64,000 bases of DNA from Thiomicrospira pelophila DSM 1534 (lineage in GTDB: Bacteria > Pseudomonadota > Gammaproteobacteria > Thiomicrospirales > Thiomicrospiraceae): the NCBI RefSeq assembly GCF_000711195.1, contig NZ_JOMR01000001.1, positions 1,798,001 to 1,862,000 on the forward strand. Direction: 5' to 3'. The notes below the pieces were generated by a model, which saw only the letters and a list, made by a program, of their open reading frames with translations, was not told where the DNA came from and searched no databases. The translations under genes were made by a program, and so were the position numbers. This document shows, piece after piece, positions 55,778-62,245 of this stretch. The number at the start of each line of letters is the position of its first letter. Position 1 is the first letter of the stretch.

Positions 55778-57475
55778 TTACACCAAAATCATTTCGTTTT
55801 GTCCCGCACCGGCCGGGATCATTGGATATACGTTTTCTTGCTGGTCGGTAATAATGTCAATAAAGACAAACTTATCTTTCAGCGCAAACGCTTCCTCTAG
55901 CTGTTTCTTCATGGTTTTAGGATCGTCAATACGTACGCCGACATGACCATATGCTTCCGTCAATTTGACGAAATCAGGTAAAGAGTCCATATATGACATC
56001 GAATAACGACGATCGTAGAAAAACTCTTGCCATTGGCGAACCATACCCAAAAAGCCATTGTTTAAGCACACCACCTTAATGGGCAACCCGTATTGCAAAC
56101 AGGTCGAAAGTTCTTGGATATTCATTTGAATCGAACCTTCACCCGTAATGCACAGAACGGTGGCATCTGGGTAAGCCATCTGCACACCCATCGCGGCTGG
56201 CAAACCAAAGCCCATGGTGCCGAGTCCGCCCGAGTTAATCCAACGACGTGGCTTATTAAACGTATAGTATTGCGCCGCAAACATTTGGTGCTGACCTACA
56301 TCCGCTGTGACATAAGCATCACCGTTGGTGACTTCCCAAACAGCTTGAACCGCCGCTTGAGGCTTAATTTTGCTACCCGTGGTGTCGTACTTAAGACAAT
56401 CCACATTACGCCACTCATCTATTTGTGACCACCAGGCCTGCAAGGCCTGGCTATCCGGCTTTTTGTTTAGCTTAGCAAGCTGGGTATTCATTTCTTGCAC
56501 AACCTGTTGAACCGGCCCTACAATCGGAATATCCACCACCACGTTTTTTGAAATAGAAGCTGGATCAATATCCACATGGATAATTTTGGCGGTCGGACAG
56601 AACTTGGCGATATTACCGGTTACACGGTCATCAAAACGTGAACCAATCGCGATCAATACATCACAATGATGCATCGCTAAGTTGGCCTCGTAAGTACCGT
56701 GCATCCCTAACATACCAATATTTTGCTTATCGTCCGCTGGGAACGCGCCTAAGCCCATCAAGGTTTGTGTAATCGGATAACCTAATGACTTCACCAGCTT
56801 AACCAGTTCTTCCGAACCTTCCCCCATGACGACACCACCACCGGTATAGAAAATCGGCCGCTCGGCACTGAGCATCATTTCGACCGCTTTTTTTATTTGT
56901 CCAGTATGCCCTTTTACTACAGGTAAGTAGGAGCGTAACTCAACTTCTTGTGGATATTCATAGGTGCTTGTGGCGTTTTGGACATCTTTAGGTATGTCAA
57001 TAACAACCGGGCCAGGTCGGCCCGTTGTTGCGATGTAAAACGCTTTTTTGAGCGTCATCGCAAGATCATTAACATCCTTGACCAAGAAATTGTGTTTCAC
57101 AATGGGGCGCGTAATTCCAACCGTATCCACTTCCTGGAAAGCGTCCAAACCGATCATATCGGTGGCTACTTGTCCAGTAATGACAATTAATGGCGTCGAA
57201 TCCATATGTGCCGTTGCAATACCAGTAACAGTATTGGTGGCTCCAGGTCCAGACGTTACGAGCACCACACCTGGCTTACCTGTAGAGCGTGCATAACCAT
57301 CCGCAGCGTGAACCGCGGCTTGTTCGTGACGGACTAGAATATGTTTCAATTCTTTCGCGTCCGTGTCCAAGGCATCGTAGATAGGCAAAGCTGCGCCACC
57401 CGGATAACCCCAAATATGCTCTACCCCCTCATCCTCCAAAAAATGGATTAGGATTTGGGCACCAGTTAGTTCCAC
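55778..57475 (-). CDS. ilvB: Acetolactate synthase large (catalytic) subunit
   Basis: A 565-aa ThDP enzyme that condenses two pyruvates, or pyruvate with 2-oxobutyrate. The ThDP-activating Glu lies in HEQAAVHAADGYARSTGKPGV; an FAD-binding middle domain holds GMLGMHGTYEANLAMHHCDVLIAIGSRFDDRVTG; the ThDP-binding GDG-type motif reads CITGEGSIQMNIQELSTCLQYGLPIKVVCLNN. Two near copies of the iterated palindrome lie side by side at 56432-56450 (LQALQAWW). No leader peptide or attenuator was recognised in the 183 bp upstream. Confidence 0.97.
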   Translation of the reverse strand: MELTGAQILIHFLEDEGVEHIWGYPGGAALPIYDALDTDAKELKHILVRHEQAAVHAADGYARSTGKPGVVLVTSGPGATNTVTGIATAHMDSTPLIVITGQVATDMIGLDAFQEVDTVGITRPIVKHNFLVKDVNDLAMTLKKAFYIATTGRPGPVVIDIPKDVQNATSTYEYPQEVELRSYLPVVKGHTGQIKKAVEMMLSAERPIFYTGGGVVMGEGSEELVKLVKSLGYPITQTLMGLGAFPADDKQNIGMLGMHGTYEANLAMHHCDVLIAIGSRFDDRVTGNIAKFCPTAKIIHVDIDPASISKNVVVDIPIVGPVQQVVQEMNTQLAKLNKKPDSQALQAWWSQIDEWRNVDCLKYDTTGSKIKPQAAVQAVWEVTNGDAYVTADVGQHQMFAAQYYTFNKPRRWINSGGLGTMGFGLPAAMGVQMAYPDATVLCITGEGSIQMNIQELSTCLQYGLPIKVVCLNNGFLGMVRQWQEFFYDRRYSMSYMDSLPDFVKLTEAYGHVGVRIDDPKTMKKQLEEAFALKDKFVFIDIITDQQENVYPMIPAGAGQNEMILV

Positions 57476-57658
57476 AATAATGGCCCTCCAATTGTTAAAC
57501 AGACCAAAATGGTTACAAACGTAACCGCCTGTTTAGTTCATAAAATCGAAAAAAGATTCTAATTATATAGAAAACCAAGCACCTTGAGAACTCAAAATGC
57601 TTGATTTTATTTTGAATAATGAGTGGCTCGACTCATTTCTGACAAGTTTACTAGGTTA

Positions 57659-58207
57659 TTACTTCTTAAACAAATATTCGCGATAGTGTTTTAACTCATC
57701 AATCGACTCAAGAATATCCGCCATCGCTAAATGCGCACCTTGTTTTTTGTGCGATGCATAAACTTCAGGCGCCCAGCGCTTCGACAATTCTTTTAAAGTA
57801 CTCACATCCAGGTTTCGATAATGAAAATAGGCTTCGAGTTCGGGCATTTCTTCGACTAAAAAACGACGATCTTGACAGATACTATTGCCGCACATAGGCG
57901 ACACGCCTTTTGAAACATACTGAGATAAAAACTCAATGGTTTTTAATTCGGCGTCACGTACAGAAACACTCGAGTCTTTCACTCGCTTGGTTAAACCCGA
58001 ACGTCCATGATGATCAACACACCAGCTATCCATTTTCGCCAGCTCGGTTTCACCTACGTTAATGGCCATAACTGGGCCCTCAGCCAACACATTTAAATCG
58101 GAGTCGGTGACTAGGGTCGCGATCTCAATAATTTTATGCTCACGTGGCTCCAATCCGGTCATCTCAAGATCGATCCAAATCAAATTGTTATCCGATTTCA
58201 TAAACAC
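57659..58207 (-). CDS. orn: Oligoribonuclease
   Basis: Degrades di- to short oligoribonucleotides, including pGpG from c-di-GMP breakdown. The 182-aa DEDDh exonuclease has [13 protein letters not shown] (Asp, Glu), [16 protein letters not shown] (Asp), and the final [24 protein letters not shown] (His, Asp). Divergent from the M48 gene; rsgA lies further along, as near orn in many gammaproteobacteria. Confidence 0.98.
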   Translation of the reverse strand: MFMKSDNNLIWIDLEMTGLEPREHKIIEIATLVTDSDLNVLAEGPVMAINVGETELAKMDSWCVDHHGRSGLTKRVKDSSVSVRDAELKTIEFLSQYVSKGVSPMCGNSICQDRRFLVEEMPELEAYFHYRNLDVSTLKELSKRWAPEVYASHKKQGAHLAMADILESIDELKHYREYLFKK

Positions 58208-58282
58208 ACCCTTTTAACTTACAATAACCGCCTATATTAACCTGCTAGCCCCAATAATGAAAACGAGTTTAAAGGTGTTTGT

Positions 58283-59539
58283 ATGAATTTCATCAGTGTC
58301 TTGTTTGTTCTGAGCCTTGCCAGCAATTTGCTGATCGAGCTTTGGTTAAACATTAAAAACCAGTTCCACATTTTGCGTCACCGCGAGCAAGTACCTCAAG
58401 AGTTTAGCGAGGTCGTTAACTTGGAGGCGCATCAAAAAGCCGCTGATTACTCTCGCGCCAAACTTCAATTAAGCCGACTTGTGCTTTTTTTTGATGCCGC
58501 TGTAATCTTAATCATGACGCTGGGTGGCGGATTTCAAGACATTTATCGTATCTGGCAGAACATAGAGCTTGCCCCAATATGGCAAGATGTCGGTTTTCTA
58601 CTCTCGACTTTTTGGTTTTTAGCTTTGCTTCACCTGCCTTTTTCAATTATCAGCACCTTTAAAATTGAAGCCCTGTTTGGCTTTAACAAAACCACTCCGG
58701 TCAAGTTCATGAGCGATCTTCTAAAACAATGGGGGCTCATGTTCATTTTAGGCCTACCATTACTTTGGGCGATTGTCAGCATCATGAACAGCTATATCGA
58801 CCAGGCCTGGTGGTTATATACCTGGCTTATCTGGATGGGATTTAATTTAACTTTATTATGGGCTTATCCTAAATGGATTGCGCCTTTATTTAACAAGTTC
58901 ACCCCATTAGAAGATGGTGAAATGAAACAACGTATTGAAGCTTTGTTGGCGCGCACCGGATTTGAATCTAATGGCATTTTTGTGATGGATGGCTCATCGC
59001 GCTCCGGTCATGGCAACGCCTATTTCACTGGCATGGGCAAAAACAAACGTATTGTATTTTTTGATACCCTACTGGAAAAACTCACTGTTGATGAAGTAGA
59101 GGCGGTGCTTGCGCATGAATTAGGCCATTTTAAACACGGCCACATTACCAAGCGCCTAATCGAAGGTGCGGCGATCAGTCTCATCGGCTTAGCTTTACTG
59201 GGCTGGCTGGTTCAGTTACCGGCCTTTTATAGTGGTCTAGGGATTGAGACTGCCACGCCAGCGGCGGCCTTGCTATTATTTGTAACCGCTGTGCCAGTAA
59301 TGTTCTTTTTCCTAGGCCCAATTATGGCCTTCAAAAGTCGCAAACATGAGTTTGAGGCCGATGCATTTGCCGCTCAACATGTGGGCGCACAACATTTGAT
59401 CAATGCATTGTTAAAGCTGTACCGTGACAATGCCAGCACTCTCACGCCGGATCCAAGCTTCTCGGCTTATCATGACAGTCATCCACCCGCTAAAATTCGT
59501 ATCGACCATTTAAAGACTCTAAAAGGAGAAAACAAATGA
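58283..59539 (+). CDS. M48 (Ste24-like) membrane metalloprotease
   Basis: A 418-aa polytopic protein with the zinc motif HELGH in VLAHELGHFKHGHITKRL and the third ligand Glu in KSRKHEFEADAFAAQHVG. Several membrane helices precede and follow. GFNKTTPVKFMSDLLKQWG and FNKFTPLEDGEMKQRIEAL match Ste24/CAAX-protease-1 segments. Bacterial homologues act on membrane proteins rather than prenylated CAAX substrates. Residues DQAWW in a membrane helix are encoded by a palindrome copy. The stop overlaps phhB by ATGA. Confidence 0.92.
   Translation: MNFISVLFVLSLASNLLIELWLNIKNQFHILRHREQVPQEFSEVVNLEAHQKAADYSRAKLQLSRLVLFFDAAVILIMTLGGGFQDIYRIWQNIELAPIWQDVGFLLSTFWFLALLHLPFSIISTFKIEALFGFNKTTPVKFMSDLLKQWGLMFILGLPLLWAIVSIMNSYIDQAWWLYTWLIWMGFNLTLLWAYPKWIAPLFNKFTPLEDGEMKQRIEALLARTGFESNGIFVMDGSSRSGHGNAYFTGMGKNKRIVFFDTLLEKLTVDEVEAVLAHELGHFKHGHITKRLIEGAAISLIGLALLGWLVQLPAFYSGLGIETATPAAALLLFVTAVPVMFFFLGPIMAFKSRKHEFEADAFAAQHVGAQHLINALLKLYRDNASTLTPDPSFSAYHDSHPPAKIRIDHLKTLKGENK
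58801..58810. repeat. Iterated palindrome, copy 18
   Basis: CCAGGCCTGG (context ACCAGGCCTGGTGG) in the M48 gene, Gln-Ala-Trp frame (IDQAWWLY). Confidence 0.9.
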
Positions 59540-59877
59540 GTGAACTCCCTAACCTATTAGAACAAAAATGTGAAGAGATCCCGAAAGGCCAAAAAGGGTT
59601 AGTGATCCCCACGATTGAAAGTTATTTAAACATGCTGCCGGGCTGGGATGTAACACTGGATTACGCCACTATTCACAAAACTTTTGGTTTTAAAAATTAC
59701 CATCAAACCGTCGCGTTCGTGAATGCCGTCACTTGGGTTGCGCATAAAGAAGACCACCACCCAAACATTTGCTTTGGTTACAACGAATGCACCATCACAC
59801 TCAAAACCCACAGCATAAAAGGCTTAAGCCAAAACGACATGATTATGGCGGCCAAAATTAACGCGCTATTGGACTAA
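59536..59877 (+). CDS. phhB: Pterin-4a-carbinolamine dehydratase
   Basis: A 113-aa protein of the PCD/DCoH family, which recycles 4a-hydroxytetrahydropterin. Conserved residues: VAHKEDHHPNICFGYNECTITLKTHS (the HHP catalytic motif) and FVNAVTWVA. No phenylalanine hydroxylase gene is next to it, so its role in this organism is open; related proteins serve in molybdopterin-linked or unknown reactions. Translation is coupled to the M48 gene by a 4-bp overlap with AGGAG just upstream. Confidence 0.93.
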   Translation: MSELPNLLEQKCEEIPKGQKGLVIPTIESYLNMLPGWDVTLDYATIHKTFGFKNYHQTVAFVNAVTWVAHKEDHHPNICFGYNECTITLKTHSIKGLSQNDMIMAAKINALLD

Positions 59878-59880
59878 TAG

Positions 59881-59998
59881 TGTCACCACAAAAGCACCGA
59901 ACCACGAAGTTTTTGAGGACTATTAACTCAAAATAAATTAACGTCAATATTAAGGCTTTTTATTCTCTCTGAGACTTCGTGTCACTGTGATGGAAATA
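59881..59998. repeat. Intergenic imperfect inverted repeat
   Basis: The gap between phhB and rsgA carries CACGAAGT (59903-59910) and its complement ACTTCGTG (59974-59981), with further partial complementarity (TGTCACCACA at one end, GTGTCACTGTGATGG at the other). This looks like a degraded palindromic intergenic element of the accession-wide 'ACCACGAAG' kind seen in environmental proteobacteria. No ORF is present. Confidence 0.4.
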
Positions 59999-60019
59999 GC
60001 ATGAACGTGGGTACACACT

Positions 60020-61006
60020 ATGAGCAAACGTAAACTTAGTGATCAACAGCAACGCCGCGTACAAAAAAAACGCCATGCGGATTCATTACCGGCCGAAGGT
60101 TTATTGCAAGCTGGCCTGGTGATCACCAATTTTGGTAAACGTTTACTGATTGAATCTGAGCAAGGCGAACTTATCAACTGCGCCGTGCGCCAACACCTTG
60201 GCAAACTGGTCGCTGGAGATCGCGTCAGATGGCAACCTGATATTGAAGCCGGTACAGGTATTGTAAGTGAAGTGCTTACTCGCCATAGTAAGCTTTCGCG
60301 ACCAGGCTTTCGTGGCCAAACACGCATGGTCGCCGCGAATATTGACATCATTGGTATTGTTACACCGATTGAACCCGGCATTCATCCAGATATGATCGAC
60401 CGTTATTTAGTGGCTGCGGCGCAATTAAATATTCCAGTTGCCATTATCATAAATAAAATTGATCTTATTCAGGATGACGAAGCTTGGGAAGCAGTGGCCG
60501 AATTATTGATTCCCTATGAAGAAATGGGCATCGAACTGATTCCGGTCTCCAGTCAATTAGAACATGGGCTTGAAGATTTAGAAGATTTTTTAAACCAACA
60601 AACCAGCGTATTGGTTGGGCCTTCTGGCGCAGGGAAATCCTCTTTAATTAACGCACTTATTCCAGACTTAGATATTCGAACCAGCGCTTTATCTGAAGCG
60701 ACAGGCTTAGGGGTTCATACCACAACAAACAGCATCCTTTACCACCTACCTAAAGGGGGCGACATCATTGACTCACCCGGCGTTCGCCAATTCACCCCAA
60801 GCCCCTGCTCACTTACGGAGCTAGAAAGTTATTATGCTGATTTTGAACCTTTCCTAGGACAGTGTAAGTTTCATAACTGCACCCATAGCATTGAGCCAGG
60901 TTGCGCGATTAAGCAGGCGGTTGAAGATGATCAAATCGCTTACACCCGCTATCAAAGTTTCCAACGTTTATTACAGGAATTTAAAGAATCTGAAATAAAA
61001 TATTAA
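60020..61006 (+). CDS. rsgA: Ribosome biogenesis GTPase RsgA
   Basis: A circularly permuted GTPase that matures the 30S decoding centre. The 328-aa protein has a basic N-terminus (KRKLSDQQQRRVQKKRHA), an OB-fold (LVITNFGKRLLIESEQGE...VRWQPD), then GTPase motifs in permuted order: G4 INKIDL, G5 VSSQ, G1 GPSGAGKSSLIN, G2 Thr in HTTTNS, and G3 DSPGVRQF. The C-terminal zinc site is CKFHNCTHSIEPGC. The start ATG 60020 has no strong ribosome site. Confidence 0.97.
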   Translation: MSKRKLSDQQQRRVQKKRHADSLPAEGLLQAGLVITNFGKRLLIESEQGELINCAVRQHLGKLVAGDRVRWQPDIEAGTGIVSEVLTRHSKLSRPGFRGQTRMVAANIDIIGIVTPIEPGIHPDMIDRYLVAAAQLNIPVAIIINKIDLIQDDEAWEAVAELLIPYEEMGIELIPVSSQLEHGLEDLEDFLNQQTSVLVGPSGAGKSSLINALIPDLDIRTSALSEATGLGVHTTTNSILYHLPKGGDIIDSPGVRQFTPSPCSLTELESYYADFEPFLGQCKFHNCTHSIEPGCAIKQAVEDDQIAYTRYQSFQRLLQEFKESEIKY

Positions 61007-61042
61007 AATTTCGCCATAAAATATATCAATAGGCTAACTAAG

Positions 61043-61216
61043 TTAAGCTACCAAAAAAACCGAGACCAAATATAGAAGTATCGTCGTCACACCAATCACA
61101 CCAACCCAAAATAAAAACACCCACCCCAAGGGTTTTGGGTTATTAACCAGCTTCAATGCATACCAGCTAACGATGGTGGCAACTATTGTAATCAACCAAA
61201 GCTTAATTAAGACCAT
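61043..61216 (-). CDS. Small two-helix membrane protein (57 aa)
   Basis: ATG at 61216 is preceded by a very strong AAAGGAGG at 5-6 nt. The frame runs 57 codons to TAA (61043). The protein starts MVLIKLWLITIVATIVSWYA, continues LKLVNNPKPLGW and a second hydrophobic stretch (VFLFWVGVIGVTTILLYLV), ending SVFLVA. The layout is two membrane helices joined by a short polar, proline-containing loop with NNPKP. I do not recognise a family. It lies antisense between rsgA and the first cytochrome c gene and has no close same-strand neighbour. Confidence 0.75.
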   Translation of the reverse strand: MVLIKLWLITIVATIVSWYALKLVNNPKPLGWVFLFWVGVIGVTTILLYLVSVFLVA

Positions 61217-61324
61217 GAAACCTCCTTTTAAAAAAACATTCTAACGTAACCAACCGAAATTAGATCTAAGTGTTTTTTATTAACTGTTTATCTATCACCA
61301 TAAAATAAACTAATAACAGAAACT

Positions 61325-61353
61325 GCTAATAAAGGCTCCAGCCCCTTATTAGC
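61325..61353. promoter_or_regulatory. Inverted repeat upstream of cytochrome c promoter
   Basis: GCTAATAA (61325-61332) and TTATTAGC (61346-61353) form a perfect 8-bp inverted repeat ending directly against the -35 hexamer. It could be an operator or an activator site. Confidence 0.4.
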
Positions 61354-61382
61354 TTGACTCCAATTGGCTTTTGGTTTCTAAT
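61354..61382 (+). promoter_or_regulatory. Sigma70-type promoter of first cytochrome c gene
   Basis: TTGACT (61354-61359) and TCTAAT (61377-61382), 17 bp apart, each one base from consensus. Predicted start near 61389, ~48 nt before the ATG. Confidence 0.55.
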
Positions 61383-61436
61383 TACCGCTAAGGGTTCACC
61401 CTGAAATTTTTGTTTAGTACTTTAGGAGAGTGCAAC

Positions 61437-61742
61437 ATGAGTAAAGCAATTTTAGCTGCTGCGGCAGTAGGTTTAATGACTTTTGGTATGACTGCTCAAG
61501 CCGCAGACGTAAAAGCTGGTCAAGCCGCGTTCTCAACCTGTATGGGTTGTCACGGAGCTGGTGGTGAAGGTGGCGTTGGTCCGGCTGTTAAAGGTCGTGA
61601 TGCTGGCGAATTGGCTGGTCTTCTTAAGAAGTACCGTGCTGGTGAAAATGTTGGCCCTATGTCAGCAATGATGCAGCCTATGGCGGCTGGTTTGTCTGAT
61701 GCAGACATTGAAAACCTAGCCGCTTATATGTCTAGCCTATAA
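61437..61742 (+). CDS. Periplasmic monohaem cytochrome c (c5/c553-like)
   Basis: From ATG 61437 (MSKAILAAAAVGLMTFGMTAQA; TAGGAGAG upstream) the protein is 101 aa with a signal peptide cleaved near AQA-ADV. One haem site, CMGCH, in STCMGCHGAGGEGGVGP. The methionine axial ligand is probably in GPMSAMMQPMA, and the C-terminal helix DADIENLAAYMSSL is typical of class I cytochromes. Probably a soluble electron carrier to a terminal oxidase or from a sulfur-oxidising enzyme (inference). Its own promoter and terminator make it monocistronic. Confidence 0.93.
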   Translation: MSKAILAAAAVGLMTFGMTAQAADVKAGQAAFSTCMGCHGAGGEGGVGPAVKGRDAGELAGLLKKYRAGENVGPMSAMMQPMAAGLSDADIENLAAYMSSL

Positions 61743-61759
61743 GTCACTTATAGCGTTTG

Positions 61760-61783
61760 AAAAACCGCCTACGGGCGGTTTTT
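61760..61783 (+). terminator. Intrinsic terminator after first cytochrome c gene
   Basis: A 10-bp stem AAAAACCGCC/GGCGGTTTTT (61760-61769 and 61774-61783, loop TACG) running into T7. Confidence 0.93.
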
Positions 61784-61859
61784 TTATTTCTACGTGAACA
61801 GTTTGGTTATAATATAGAAGTTATTTTGTTAAAAAGCCCCTCAACTGGAGAAAACGAGC

Positions 61860-62156
61860 ATGAAAAAAGGACTAATCACGGCATTCGCTTTAAGTCTAAT
61901 CAGCAACGGTGCGATTGCAATGGATCCACCTGCTAAAAGTACAACCTGTGTAGGTTGTCACGGAGCTGATGGAAATAGCTTGGCTCCCAATTTCCCTAAA
62001 ATTGCAGGCCAACATGCCGCTTACTTAGAGAAAGCTCTTAAAGACTACCGTGAAGGTTATCGTCGCGATTCAACTATGGCGGCTTTTGCTCGTGACCTAA
62101 CAGATGAAGAAATCAAAGCCTTAGCTGAATACTATTCAAAGCAAACGCCTAGATAA
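61860..62156 (+). CDS. Periplasmic monohaem cytochrome c (c553-like)
   Basis: A 98-aa protein with a short signal peptide (MKKGLITAFALSLISNGAIA). One haem site CVGCH in TTCVGCHGADGNS; conserved PNFPKIAGQHAAYLEKALKDYREGYR and the probable Met ligand in STMAAFARDL; C-terminal helix DEEIKALAEYYSKQ. These are cytochrome c553/c4-half features. It is a paralogue of the preceding gene, separated from it by a terminator, so it is independently expressed. Ribosome site CTGGAG upstream of the ATG. Confidence 0.93.
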   Translation: MKKGLITAFALSLISNGAIAMDPPAKSTTCVGCHGADGNSLAPNFPKIAGQHAAYLEKALKDYREGYRRDSTMAAFARDLTDEEIKALAEYYSKQTPR

Positions 62157-62178
62157 ACTGTTGCTTAATCCCGCACAA

Positions 62179-62218
62179 AAAAAACCGCCCATCTAAATTA
62201 TTAGACGGGCGGTTTTTT
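62179..62218. terminator. Bidirectional intrinsic terminator
   Basis: An 18-bp stem with one mismatch (62179-62196 and 62201-62218; core ACCGCCC/GGGCGGT) and A8/T6 tracts, between convergent cytochrome c and oxidoreductase genes. Confidence 0.92.
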
Positions 62219-62245
62219 AATATCTTAAATCATTCCTAAAGTCTT

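Noticed and set aside
57476-57658. Leader peptide/attenuator for ilvBNC
   Set aside because: No short ORF rich in Ile, Leu or Val codons and no terminator/antiterminator pair could be made out.
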